Positions 1 through 7,311 of a stretch of 64,000 nucleotides of DNA are shown here, piece by piece. The DNA is taken from NCBI RefSeq assembly GCF_001884045.1, contig NZ_MACF01000128.1, forward strand, positions 16,886 to 80,885, in the 5' to 3' direction. Each line of letters starts with the position of its first letter. The first letter of the stretch is position 1. A model generated the notes under the pieces. That model was not told the DNA's origin. It saw nothing but the letters and a program-made list of their open reading frames with translations, and did not search any database. The DNA is from Bacillus mobilis. GTDB taxonomy: Bacteria; Bacillota; Bacilli; Bacillales; Bacillaceae_G. Position numbers and translations under genes: made by a program.

Positions 1-549
1 ATTTTCAGCCGAAATAATTTCACGTACAATCTCTTCAAACACTTTTCTAGTTTTCGGTTTTGCAATGTCATCCCATACTGATAAAATACGGGATAATACA
101 CGCATAACATTTCCGTCAACTGCCGGCTCTGGTATACCATATGCGATACTTAAAATAGCACCTTTTGTATAGGGTCCGACTCCTTTTAATTTTTCGATTT
201 TCTTTACATCATTCGGTACAATCCCGCCGTATACTTCTTTTACTTCTTTTACGGCCGCATGTAAATTTCGTGCTCTAGAATAATACCCTAAACCTTCCCA
301 CGCTTTTAACACTTCTTCATCATCTGCATTTGCTAAAGCTTCTAGAGTAGGAAACTTCCCCATAAAATTCGCGTAATATGGTTTTACAGCTTCTACCCTT
401 GTTTGCTGCAACATAATTTCTGAAACCCAGACGCGGTATGGATCTTTATTTTTACGCCACGGTAAGTCGCGTTGCTCTTTTTCAAACCAACCAATTAAAT
501 CATTTTGAAACTGCTCTATGTTAAAATTATTTAATATTTCAAGTGTCAA
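1..549 (-). CDS. mutY: A/G-specific adenine DNA glycosylase MutY (N-terminal part)
   Basis: Removes adenine mispaired with 8-oxoguanine or guanine in base excision repair. The 183 codons present hold the helix-hairpin-helix GPD domain: [10 protein letters not shown], with the Glu near residue 44 in the usual catalytic position, then a [10 protein letters not shown] hairpin and VDGNVMRVL with the catalytic Asp. The iron-sulfur and NUDIX-like C-terminal parts lie outside the window, because the gene runs off the left edge. The start is a TTG at 549, placed by a GAGGGGG ribosome binding site 6 bases upstream; no ATG lies near. In B. subtilis this gene is yfhQ, next to yfhP as here. Identity is secure; the start codon is inferred. 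Confidence 0.93.
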   Translation of the reverse strand, partial: MTLEILNNFNIEQFQNDLIGWFEKEQRDLPWRKNKDPYRVWVSEIMLQQTRVEAVKPYYANFMGKFPTLEALANADDEEVLKAWEGLGYYSRARNLHAAVKEVKEVYGGIVPNDVKKIEKLKGVGPYTKGAILSIAYGIPEPAVDGNVMRVLSRILSVWDDIAKPKTRKVFEEIVREIISAEN

Positions 550-699
550 ACTTGATCCCCCTCATTTTTTTGCATATAAGTACTATTATAAAGATTTTAG
601 GAAAAAATTTAAGTAAGATGACATAGGAAATAGAAGGCAAAGGACTTGAGGTATCGAATAAAAAGAGTTACATTAATAAAAAAACGGAGGTGTATTTCT

Positions 700-1680
700 A
701 TGGACACAGCCACTCACCTTGTTATGGGCGTTACTCTAGGCAGTTTGGCAACGTTAGATCCAGCCATAGCACAAAGTGATATTGGACCACAAGCAGTTAT
801 GCTTGCTACAATTGCCGGTTCCAATATTCCTGACATCGATACAGTTTTAAAATTGCGTAATAACGCTAAATATATAAGAAACCATCGCGGGATTACTCAT
901 TCCATTCCTGCAGTGATTCTTTGGTCATTCCTTATAAGTGGCATCTCTTTCGCCTTCTTTTTAGACGCCCCATATTTGCACCTACTACTTTGGTCATTTA
1001 TTGCCGTCTTTCTTCATGTCTTTGTAGATATTTTTAATGCCTACGGTACACAGGCATTACGACCCTTCACAAAAAAATGGGTAGCGCTCGGTATCATTAA
1101 TACATTCGATACCGTCATTTTCTTTATTCATCTACTCGCTATTGCATGTATGCTCGTCGGTTCCCATAAAGGTTATACTGCCTTAGCAGCATATATATTG
1201 ATGATCGTTTACTATATCGGACGAATTATGATGCATCGAAACATACGTAGCGTCGTATATAAACGTTTCAATAACGTTGAGAAGATAATCATTTCCCCTT
1301 CTTACAGATTTTATCATTATCATTTAGCAATCGTTACAACTGATTATTACTACGTTGCTAGATGGCATCGTGGTAACATCATGGTCTATGATAAATTCGA
1401 CCGGGTACCGTTCCCAGATAACGCTATTATGCGCGCAGCGAAACAAGATGAAAACATCTCAGCATTTCTATCTTTTTCCCCTGTATATCGCTGGGACGTT
1501 TTCGATTATGATCATTATTACGAAGTTCGATTCATTGATTTGCGATATCGCAGTAAAGACTATTATCCATTCGTTGCAATCGTTCAACTCGATCATAATT
1601 TAAATATTATTAGTTCCTATACAGGATGGATTTTTAGTGAAGAAAAACTTCGAAAAAAGCTGGAGTTACTTCCACATTAA
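700..1680 (+). CDS. yfhP: YfhP-like membrane-bound metal-dependent hydrolase
   Basis: A 326-residue multi-pass membrane protein of the YdjM/YfhP (DUF457) family, predicted metal-dependent hydrolases of unknown substrate. The N-terminus carries the family hallmarks: MDTATHLVMG with a His, an NIPDIDT acidic motif near residue 45, and RNHRGITHS near 67, the His/Asp set expected to bind metal. About five hydrophobic segments follow between residues 75 and 185, then a soluble C-terminal domain. The ATG at 700 is chosen over an upstream in-frame start at 646 because GGAGG at 686-690 is well spaced from it and the conserved region begins there. It is divergent from mutY and convergent with yfhJ. The B. 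subtilis homologue YfhP is reported as a regulator near yfhQ. Catalysis is family inference. Confidence 0.85.
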   Translation: MDTATHLVMGVTLGSLATLDPAIAQSDIGPQAVMLATIAGSNIPDIDTVLKLRNNAKYIRNHRGITHSIPAVILWSFLISGISFAFFLDAPYLHLLLWSFIAVFLHVFVDIFNAYGTQALRPFTKKWVALGIINTFDTVIFFIHLLAIACMLVGSHKGYTALAAYILMIVYYIGRIMMHRNIRSVVYKRFNNVEKIIISPSYRFYHYHLAIVTTDYYYVARWHRGNIMVYDKFDRVPFPDNAIMRAAKQDENISAFLSFSPVYRWDVFDYDHYYEVRFIDLRYRSKDYYPFVAIVQLDHNLNIISSYTGWIFSEEKLRKKLELLPH

Positions 1681-1706
1681 AAAAAGCGACTTAAGTCGCT
1701 TTTTTT
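1678..1706. terminator. Bidirectional intrinsic terminator between yfhP and yfhJ
   Basis: A perfect inverted repeat (AAGCGACTTAAGTCGCTT core) flanked by A and T runs on the two sides, so it can end transcription from both convergent genes. Confidence 0.85.
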
Positions 1707-1971
1707 AATGTTTCAAATGATCTTCTTGATTGATTAAATGACTATATTTCGGATTATTTGTACGCATTTCATGAAGGCGACCTCCATGATTATTAATCCA
1801 TGTTCGTACCACTTGTTCAGTCATTTCATCACCTTGATAACGACCTGATTTAGCATAAGTTGTTTGAAAATCTTCCCACAATAATTCAACCCACGCACGA
1901 GCTTGTGCGTAAGAAAGTTTGTCATTTTTGTCTAATAATTCTTTTGTTAATGTTTCGTGAATATCATTCAT
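1705..1971 (-). CDS. yfhJ: YfhJ family (WVELL) small protein
   Basis: An 88-residue acidic soluble protein. The ARAWVELLWEDF stretch near residues 24-35 is the signature that names the WVELL family, to which B. subtilis YfhJ belongs; its function is unknown. There is no signal peptide or membrane segment. The start ATG at 1971 has a GGAGAA ribosome binding site. It is divergent from sspK, as in B. subtilis where yfhJ and sspK are neighbours. Confidence 0.88.
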   Translation of the reverse strand: MNDIHETLTKELLDKNDKLSYAQARAWVELLWEDFQTTYAKSGRYQGDEMTEQVVRTWINNHGGRLHEMRTNNPKYSHLINQEDHLKH

Positions 1972-2094
1972 GTTCTATTCTCCTTTTACCTATTTATTCC
2001 CTTAATTTCTAAAGGATAGTTTCTTCTATTTTGCACATTCTATAAGTGATACTTCTTAAATAGGTATCAACTGATGATGAGGAGGGCGTTCGCA

Positions 2095-2253
2095 ATGGGT
2101 AAACAAGCCGAATTTTGGTCTGAGTCAAAAAACAACAGCAAAATCGACGGTCAACCGAAAGCGAAATCACGCTTCGCTTCGAAACGACCTAACGGCACAA
2201 TTAACACGCACCCACAAGAACGTATGCGTGCTGCAAATCAGCAGGAAGAGTAG
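2095..2253 (+). CDS. sspK: Small acid-soluble spore protein K
   Basis: A 52-residue basic, polar protein read directly at this position (begins [13 protein letters not shown], ends MRAANQQEE). Sequence and position beside yfhJ match minor SASP SspK, made in the forespore under sigma-G control and found in the spore core. It is rich in Lys, Arg, Asn and Gln, with no Cys. GAGGAGGGCG lies 6 bases before the ATG. The next small gene follows after 37 bases on the same strand. Confidence 0.87.
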
Positions 2254-2290
2254 TACAAATTAAATTAACTTCCTACACGAGGTGATAAAG

Positions 2291-2443
2291 ATGAGCTACC
2301 GTGATCGCTTAGATAGTCGTTCTGAATTATTTAACCATACGTGGACTCGTCCGAAACATGCGAAAGCGCAAGTTAACGGACAGACGCAACAAACCCAGTC
2401 TCTCATTATACTGGCGAATGAATGTAAAAAACGCCAATTTTAG
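2291..2443 (+). CDS. YpzG-like small protein
   Basis: A 50-residue protein beginning MSYRDRLDSRSEL and containing TWTRPKHAKAQVNGQTQQTQ. The P-K-H-A-x-x-Q-V-N-G-x-T-x-x-T-Q pattern resembles the YpzG family, a short Bacillus protein of unknown role. GAGGTGATAAAG precedes the ATG. It lies 37 bases after sspK with no terminator between, so the two are probably co-transcribed, suggesting sporulation-stage expression (inference). The coding assignment is firm; the family name is moderately sure. Confidence 0.75.
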   Translation: MSYRDRLDSRSELFNHTWTRPKHAKAQVNGQTQQTQSLIILANECKKRQF

Positions 2444-2477
2444 AATCTCCTATCTCCTGTAACGCCTACCAAAGATG

Positions 2478-2508
2478 AAAACCAGAGAGATATTCGCTCT
2501 CTGGTTTT
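2478..2508. terminator. Intrinsic terminator after the sspK unit and yfhH
   Basis: AAACCAGAGAG / CTCTCTGGTTTT stem with a short loop and a T run on the plus strand. The A run on the left also lets it serve yfhH, whose stop codon is adjacent. Confidence 0.8.
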
Positions 2509-2825
2509 TATTTTTCTTGCAGTAAGGAAATCGGTATTCCAATCTCTTCATTATCATTTTGCTTATGTCCCCAAGCAAATACCCCATTGAAATACGTAAT
2601 TTTAAATAATATACCAGGTTCTTCTACTAATTCATATGTCTCACCAATATGGAATTTATTTATGTCAGTCATATAAGCGCGAGCCATTGCCATCTTTCTC
2701 ATTAATACATCGAACTCATTTACAATTCCAAGCTGCTCTGCCTTTATTGCTTGCTCTTTCAAAACCCCAATTTCTTCCCTTAGCTCATGTGGTGTCATCT
2801 CACTGTAGCGCTTTGGCATATTCAT
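2508..2825 (-). CDS. yfhH: YfhH family protein (DUF1811)
   Basis: A 105-residue soluble protein. The N-terminal half (MTPHELREEIGVLKEQAIKA, to about residue 50) is helical and charged. The C-terminal half (GETYELVEEPGILFKITYFNG) reads as a small beta domain. This matches the YfhH/DUF1811 family of unknown function. The start at 2825 follows GAGGGG. It lies 10 bases downstream of recX on the same strand, so the two form a transcription unit, as in B. subtilis (yfhG-yfhH). Confidence 0.87.
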   Translation of the reverse strand: MNMPKRYSEMTPHELREEIGVLKEQAIKAEQLGIVNEFDVLMRKMAMARAYMTDINKFHIGETYELVEEPGILFKITYFNGVFAWGHKQNDNEEIGIPISLLQEK

Positions 2826-2835
2826 CTTATTCCCC

Positions 2836-3654
2836 TCATCCCTCTTCGCGTTTCATCTGCAAATATATCTCTATCTCATCAATAGAGAATCCTTTGCGAT
2901 ATAACGCTTGTTTCATCTTATTTTCGAATGTCCATCCATCATACTTCTTATATTTCTCATAATATTTATTCCCATGATAGTGTAACGCTTCTTGTTGCTG
3001 TTCGTCATCTTTTTCGTCTTTCAATTCTTCCAAACAAATTTGAATCACATCTCTAGAATATCCTTTACGAACGAGCATTTCGTCTAATTTTAGCTTCATT
3101 TGTAAAAAGGAATGCTTTTGATAAGACCTTTTCTTCTTTTCTATAAGAATTAAAGCATTCTCAATTTGCTTTTCCTTCGGATATTCTTGTAAACTATGCG
3201 TAATAATTAGATCCTGAACACCTTTATTTAACAACTCTCTTTTAATAACAGTGGGACCTTTTCGATTCACATTACTTTGCGTTCTCGTATATAAAACAGC
3301 GTACTCTTTATCATTAATATATCGGTCATGTAATAATTTCGAAACGACTTCAGAGATGATGGCCTGTCCCACTTCTTTTTTTCGTAAAAAATCTTCTATT
3401 TCTTGTTTCGTTCTCATTTGATAGGATAAATAGGAGACTGCTTGTAAATATGCTTTTTGTACCTCTTCATTGTACAAAATATTTCCTAACGCTATTTCAT
3501 CAATTTCTAAGCCCTTTTGTAATCCGTGTTTTATTAAGATTACTTCATTCACACTAAACCCGTACTCTTCACCTTGACCTTTACCTTTATCAATATAAAT
3601 ATTAAACCGTTCTTTCGATCGTTTTTGCACTTCTATTTTTGTAATGACAGCCAT
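2836..3654 (-). CDS. recX: Recombination regulator RecX
   Basis: A 272-residue RecX-family protein that binds and modulates RecA filaments. The usual three-helix repeats are visible: an SYLSYQMRTKQEIEDFLRKK repeat near residues 92-111, LLHDRYINDKEYAVLYTRTQ near 127-146, and GYSRDVIQICLEELK in the C-terminal part. Length fits the long Bacillus form. The start ATG at 3654 has GAGAGGTGAGAG upstream. It precedes yfhH and is divergent from yfhF. Confidence 0.92.
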   Translation of the reverse strand: MAVITKIEVQKRSKERFNIYIDKGKGQGEEYGFSVNEVILIKHGLQKGLEIDEIALGNILYNEEVQKAYLQAVSYLSYQMRTKQEIEDFLRKKEVGQAIISEVVSKLLHDRYINDKEYAVLYTRTQSNVNRKGPTVIKRELLNKGVQDLIITHSLQEYPKEKQIENALILIEKKKRSYQKHSFLQMKLKLDEMLVRKGYSRDVIQICLEELKDEKDDEQQQEALHYHGNKYYEKYKKYDGWTFENKMKQALYRKGFSIDEIEIYLQMKREEG

Positions 3655-3735
3655 ACTCTCACCTCTCTATTATTTTAACATAGTCAAGGAACGTTTTTGC
3701 TTTTCAAGAATATATATAATGAGGAGGAAATAATT

Positions 3736-4641
3736 GTGAGAATCGCAATTTCTGGTGGTACCGGCTTTATCGGTAAATACCTTTCTACTTTTTTTATTCA
3801 AAAAGGATATAATGTTTACATTCTTACTCGAAACAAAACTATTGAAACTTCCCACCCTAACCTTCAATACGTACAATGGACACCAGATTTACAAACATTC
3901 CCCCTCTCTTCTATTGATGTAGTTATTAATCTAGCTGGAGAGTCTATTAATAGTAGATGGACAAAGAAACAAAAAGACTCCATTTTAAACAGTAGAATTC
4001 AAACAACAAAAGGACTCATTAAACAATTGCAAAAACTAAATACAAAACCACACACATTTATTAACGCAAGTGCTATTGGCTACTATGGAACGTCTGAAAC
4101 TGAGTCTTTTACAGAACAGCATGAGATTCCTGGAAATGACTTTTTAGCAAATACAGTATATTCATGGGAACAAGAAGCATCTAAAGCTCGTTCTCTCGGA
4201 ATGCGAACAATCTATGCTAGACTCGGAGTTGTATTAGGCGCAGACGGAGGAGCTCTTCCCAAAATGCTACTCCCTTATCAATTCTATATCGGAGGTACAA
4301 TTGGATCTGGAAACCAATGGTTATCATGGATTCATATAGACGATGTCGTTCGCCTGATTGATTTCATCATACACAAAGAAGAAATTGATGGACCTTTTAA
4401 CATTACAGCTCCCCTACCTATAAGAATGAAGGAATTTGGAGAAGCCATTGCAACTATAATGAAAAAACCTCATTGGTTACCTGTCCCTTCATTTATGCTT
4501 AACACTTTATTGGGTGAGATGAGTATACTTGTACTAGAAGGACAACACGTATTACCTAGTAAGGCAATTACACACGGGTATCAATACACATTTCCAACAA
4601 TAGACCATGCATTACAAAATATATTTTCGCATACAATGTAG
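3736..4641 (+). CDS. yfhF: YfhF-like NAD(P)-binding epimerase (TIGR01777 type)
   Basis: A 301-residue SDR-superfamily protein. VRIAISGGTGFIGKYL at the N-terminus is the Rossmann GxxGxxG motif. INLAGESINSRW and SAIGYYGTSE are typical of the TIGR01777 (YfcH/SulA-like) epimerase subgroup, and WLSWIHIDDV is its conserved C-terminal signature. The substrate is unknown. The start is the GTG at 3736, because GAGGAGG at 3721-3727 is correctly spaced for it and not for an upstream ATG at 3697. Homologues sit beside recX in other Bacillus genomes. Confidence 0.88.
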   Translation: MRIAISGGTGFIGKYLSTFFIQKGYNVYILTRNKTIETSHPNLQYVQWTPDLQTFPLSSIDVVINLAGESINSRWTKKQKDSILNSRIQTTKGLIKQLQKLNTKPHTFINASAIGYYGTSETESFTEQHEIPGNDFLANTVYSWEQEASKARSLGMRTIYARLGVVLGADGGALPKMLLPYQFYIGGTIGSGNQWLSWIHIDDVVRLIDFIIHKEEIDGPFNITAPLPIRMKEFGEAIATIMKKPHWLPVPSFMLNTLLGEMSILVLEGQHVLPSKAITHGYQYTFPTIDHALQNIFSHTM

Positions 4642-4781
4642 TACTTCTAAAATACAGTTTTACAGGGGCCCCTTTCAAAACTTTCATTTTCTAGAATCCG
4701 GAGCATTATTACACAAATAATCTTTCAGTTACTTTTCCTTAAATTCCATTAATATTGTAAAGTAACAGAAATGAGGTACCT

Positions 4782-5912
4782 ATGAAAATATTGCTCAAAC
4801 AAGCCATTGTCTATCCTATTACATCCCAAAAATTTCAAGGGGATGTACTCGTTATAGGAGAAAAAATTGCCGAGGTCAAGCCTTCCATTCAACCTACCCA
4901 AGATATGACAGTTATAGACGCTCGTGCTCTTCATCTTTTACCTGGATTTATTGATGTTCATACTCATCTTGGTCTCTATGATGAAGGTACTGGTTGGGCT
5001 GGCAATGATGCAAATGAAACATCTGAAGTTTCAACACCACATATCCGTTCCTTAGACGGGATCCACCCTTTTGATATTGCATTTCAAGATGCTGTACAAA
5101 ACGGAATCACAACTGTTCACGTTATGCCAGGAAGTCAAAATATTATCGGTGGTACTACTTGTGTAATAAAAACAGCTGGAACTTGTATTGATCATATGAT
5201 TATTCAAGAACCTGCCGGCTTAAAGATTGCCTTTGGAGAAAATCCTAAAAAGGTCCATAGTAATGGAACAAAAGAATCCATTACACGTATGGGAATTATG
5301 GGATTACTTCGGGAATCATTCTATGAAGCACAGCACTACGGGCATGAAGCTGATTTTCGAATGCTACCTATCTTAAAAGCATTACGCCGCGAAATACCTG
5401 TACGTATCCACGCTCACCGAGCAGATGATATTAGTTCAGCTCTACGCTTTGCAACAGAATTCAACCTTGATTTACGCATTGAACATTGTACAGAAGGACA
5501 CTTTATTGTTGAAGAGCTTTCAAAACACAATTTGAAGGTTTCAGTTGGCCCCACTCTTACACGCCGTTCTAAAATCGAACTTAAAAACAAAACATGGGAT
5601 ACTTACCATATATTATCGAAAAATGGAGTGGAAGTTTCTATAACAACAGATCACCCTTATACACCAATTCAATATTTAAATGTTTGTGCTGCTGTCGCAG
5701 TAAGAGAAGGATTAGACGAAAAAACTGCACTAGAAGGAATCACTATATTTCCAGCACGAAATTTACGTTTAGAGGATAGAATTGGCAGCATTGAGGTTGG
5801 AAAAGACGCTGATCTCGTGTTATGGACTCATCATCCTTTCCATTATTTAGCCAAGCCTGTACTAACCATGATTGATGGAAAAATAATTTACAAAAAAAAT
5901 AAAAAAAACTAG
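4782..5912 (+). CDS. Metal-dependent amidohydrolase (imidazolonepropionase-like)
   Basis: A 376-residue protein of the amidohydrolase superfamily. GFIDVHTHLGLYDEG (about residues 55-69) has the HxH metal ligands; RIHAHRADD and RIEHCTEGHF supply the later His residues; TTDHPYTP holds the catalytic Asp. The C-terminal GSIEVGKDADLVLW segment is the small beta domain that closes these enzymes. The substrate cannot be read from sequence; dipeptidase-like and imidazolonepropionase-like members look similar. It is a single gene with GAGGT before the ATG. The 140 bases before it hold no gene. Downstream is a tRNA-like leader RNA. Confidence 0.82.
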   Translation: MKILLKQAIVYPITSQKFQGDVLVIGEKIAEVKPSIQPTQDMTVIDARALHLLPGFIDVHTHLGLYDEGTGWAGNDANETSEVSTPHIRSLDGIHPFDIAFQDAVQNGITTVHVMPGSQNIIGGTTCVIKTAGTCIDHMIIQEPAGLKIAFGENPKKVHSNGTKESITRMGIMGLLRESFYEAQHYGHEADFRMLPILKALRREIPVRIHAHRADDISSALRFATEFNLDLRIEHCTEGHFIVEELSKHNLKVSVGPTLTRRSKIELKNKTWDTYHILSKNGVEVSITTDHPYTPIQYLNVCAAVAVREGLDEKTALEGITIFPARNLRLEDRIGSIEVGKDADLVLWTHHPFHYLAKPVLTMIDGKIIYKKNKKN

Positions 5913-5981
5913 TTTATTTTTTTGACTAGATAAAGTATTATACGATTATAAACTGAATGAAACCATAATCAATTTGTGTCG

Positions 5982-5996
5982 TGATTATCATTTTCA
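5982..5996 (+). promoter_or_regulatory. Fur-box-like sequence
   Basis: TGATTATCATTTTCA matches 12 of the 14 fixed positions of the TGATAATNATTATCA Fur consensus. It lies in the loop and 3' arm of the leader hairpin, downstream of the candidate promoter. Because the same bases are part of an RNA hairpin, the match may be incidental. Confidence 0.35.
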
Positions 5997-6004
5997 AATT
6001 GATG

Positions 6005-6075
6005 AATGGGGAAGGCAAATGGTGCGCCACCAGCGTTAGAAACTGGTTCTAGTGGGTTCGATTCCCACCCCGAAA
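6005..6075 (+). ncRNA. tRNA-like (pseudo-tRNA) domain
   Basis: The fold fits class I tRNA numbering. D stem GGC/GCC (6014-6016, 6026-6028) with a GG pair in the loop; anticodon stem CCAG/CTGG closing a loop with U33 and anticodon-like TAG (6037-6039); 5-base variable loop; perfect T arm GTGGG-TTCGATT-CCCAC (6052-6068). Defects: the acceptor stem pairs only at 3-4 positions (AATGGGG with CCCGAAA), U8 is replaced by A, no CCA is encoded, and position 31:39 is a C-A mismatch. Genuine bacterial tRNA-Leu(UAG) is class II with a long variable arm, so this is not a working tRNA-Leu. A lone tRNA-like RNA, tRNAOther, has been described in B. cereus; whether this is that locus cannot be decided here. 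Confidence 0.6.
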
Positions 6076-6120
6076 TTTTTTAAAGATTGATATAAAAATT
6101 TCGAGGGTGGGGTGCTTTTT
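6064..6120 (+). terminator. 17-bp intrinsic terminator built on the T-arm strand
   Basis: Segment 6064-6080 pairs with 6094-6111 (7 G-C-rich plus 10 mostly A-T pairs, one bulged A at 6104, 13-base loop), followed by TGCTTTTT. Its first five bases are the 3' strand of the T arm, so this hairpin and the tRNA-like fold exclude each other. Confidence 0.8.
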
Positions 6121-6153
6121 CGTCATGCTACCCTCGTGTGAGGAGGAGTTAGT

Positions 6154-6711
6154 ATGTTGAAAAAACGCGACTTACACGACAGCCACGTTCTATACGAGTT
6201 AATGGTGGATCCAGCTGTCTTCCCTTTTGTGCGTCAAAAGGCTTATTCTTATGAGGAATATTTATTTTTAACGAAACAAACGATTGAAGCTGAAGAGCGT
6301 GGGGAATTAATTTCACGCACAATTTTAGATGAATGGGGTAACCCTATCGGAACAATTACTTTATTTGATGTGCAAGAAAAAGCCGGATTTCTTGGAACAT
6401 GGCTTGGCAAACCCTATCATGGAAAAGGCTATAATAAATTGGCGAAAGATTCATTTTTTAGTGAACTTTTCTATGAATTAGATATTGAAACAATTTTTAT
6501 GCGTATTCGCAAAATAAATATTCGTTCTATTAAAGCTGCCGAAAAACTACAATATGTAAATCTAGCAAACGAAACAAGAAAAGCCGTTTATGATGAAATT
6601 AACGCAAATGAAGAAGTATATAACTTATATGAAATTCCAAAAGATCAATATACACTTGCTACAATGCGAGATACAACGTTCCAAGATGCTCACCAATTAA
6701 AAGAAGCATAA
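6154..6711 (+). CDS. GNAT family acetyltransferase (RimJ/RimL-like)
   Basis: A 185-residue GNAT-fold protein. The N-terminus (LKKRDLHDSHVLYELMVDPAVFPFV) and the core (GNPIGTITLFDVQEKAGFLGTWLGKPYHGKGYNKLAKDSF, about residues 67-106) correspond to strands beta2-beta4 and the acetyl-CoA loop, with H-G-K-G-Y in place of the usual Q/RxxGxG/A. INIRSIKAAEKLQYV is the typical helix 4 pattern. The acceptor is unknown. GAGGAGGAG lies before the ATG. The gene stands directly behind the leader RNA described above and must be read through its terminator. Some GNAT enzymes acetylate aminoacyl-tRNA; a link with the tRNA-like leader is speculation. Confidence 0.8.
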   Translation: MLKKRDLHDSHVLYELMVDPAVFPFVRQKAYSYEEYLFLTKQTIEAEERGELISRTILDEWGNPIGTITLFDVQEKAGFLGTWLGKPYHGKGYNKLAKDSFFSELFYELDIETIFMRIRKINIRSIKAAEKLQYVNLANETRKAVYDEINANEEVYNLYEIPKDQYTLATMRDTTFQDAHQLKEA

Positions 6712-6821
6712 TCTAAATTTTTAGAAAAAATAATTAATCATTAACATTTTGCCATATACGTATATCACCCCATGTCTTTGGAAACGATAGATAGTGACTT
6801 TAGGACACGAGGTGATTTGTA

Positions 6822-6941
6822 ATGGATAAAAAGAAACGTGACAAAGCAAAAAACACATTATCTAGTACACAAGAGGTTCTCTACCAACGAGAATTTCGCA
6901 AAGCAGATCGCGCAGCGGGTTATCGCTCGAAAAGTATTTAA
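6822..6941 (+). CDS. yfhE: YfhE-like small protein
   Basis: A 39-residue, very basic protein (MDKKKRDKAKNTLSSTQEVLYQREFRKADRAAGYRSKSI when read in short pieces: N-terminal Lys cluster, STQEVLYQREF centre, ADRAAGY end). The EVxYxREFxxADxAAGY pattern matches B. subtilis YfhE, a short protein of unknown role encoded near yfhF. GAGGTGATTTGT precedes the ATG. No membrane segment. Confidence 0.72.
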   Translation: MDKKKRDKAKNTLSSTQEVLYQREFRKADRAAGYRSKSI

Positions 6942-6942
6942 A

Positions 6943-6991
6943 GTGAGAATGAATAATTAGAAGTTTTCCCCCCTAATTATTCATTCTCATT
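6943..6991 (+). terminator. Long stem-loop after yfhE
   Basis: GAGAATGAATAATTAG pairs perfectly with CTAATTATTCATTCTC across a short loop of Gs, As, Ts and Cs. No clear T run follows, so it may be a processing or stabilising stem as much as a terminator. Confidence 0.55.
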
Positions 6992-7019
6992 ACATATTTT
7001 TTCTACGTGATAGAATAGA

Positions 7020-7055
7020 CAAAAAAGGTTCCTTATAAATGAGGAACCTTTTTTG
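7020..7055. terminator. Intrinsic terminator
   Basis: AAAAAAGGTTCCT and AGGAACCTTTTTT form a stem with A and T runs on either side; it can work in both directions and borders the DnaA-box stretch. Confidence 0.75.
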
Positions 7056-7247
7056 TGTGGATAACGTTATCCACACAATATATAGAATTGTGCATAAATT
7101 CCGCAAACCCTTCACAAGTTTATATATTGTAACGCATAGTAAATGTTAGAATTGTGGATATTTTTCTAAAAATTGTGGACAATGTGGATATAGTTGTTAA
7201 TATTTCGACTTTACTGTTTAATGAAAGCGTAATCTTCATGTGGATAA
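7056..7247. promoter_or_regulatory. Cluster of seven DnaA-box-like 9-mers
   Basis: Exact TTATNCACA boxes at 7056-7064 (-), 7067-7075 (+), 7089-7097 (-) and 7239-7247 (-). One-mismatch boxes at 7153-7161, 7174-7182 and 7183-7191, all (-). The first two boxes make a perfect inverted pair separated by CG within a 26-bp palindrome (7053-7078). Six of seven sites share one orientation. No gene is present from 6942 to 7311. B. subtilis has DnaA-box clusters outside oriC that titrate DnaA; a similar role is inferred. No replication gene lies nearby, so this is not oriC. Confidence 0.65.
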
Positions 7248-7277
7248 GTTAATACTTTATCGTATAAAACAACAAAG

Positions 7278-7308
7278 AACCCTCTTTAAACATATAAAAG
7301 AGGGTTTC
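7278..7308 (-). terminator. Terminator of ugtP
   Basis: AACCCTCTTT / AAAAGAGGGTTT stem just past the ugtP stop, followed by T-rich sequence on the minus strand. Confidence 0.75.
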
Positions 7309-7311
7309 ATA

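Larger units (their letters stand above)
5963..6153 (+). promoter_or_regulatory. Structured leader RNA of the GNAT gene (competing hairpins)
   Basis: This stretch between two genes can form a 5' hairpin (ATCAATTTG at 5968-5976 with CAAATTGAT at 5995-6003, extended by CCAT/ATGG), then a tRNA-like domain, then a 17-bp terminator, then an RBS-proximal segment. Four segments compete in order: GTGGG 6052-6056, CCCACCC 6064-6070, GGGTGGG 6105-6111 and ACCCTCG 6130-6136. No promoter is visible in the 34 bases between the terminator T run and the GNAT start, so the gene is expected to be expressed by readthrough. A candidate upstream promoter is TTGACT at 5922-5927 with ATTATA at 5945-5950. The ligand or trigger is unknown. 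Confidence 0.6.

Noticed and set aside
6005-6075. A working tRNA-Leu(UAG)
   Set aside because: Acceptor stem does not pair, no CCA, A at position 8, and tRNA-Leu should be class II with a long variable arm.
5963-6153. T-box riboswitch
   Set aside because: GGGTGG is present, but in the 3' arm of the terminator rather than upstream as a T-box, and no Stem I with specifier loop was found.
6942-7311. Chromosome or plasmid replication origin
   Set aside because: Despite the DnaA boxes, no dnaA, dnaN, rep or AT-rich unwinding element sits beside it; a regulatory cluster fits better.
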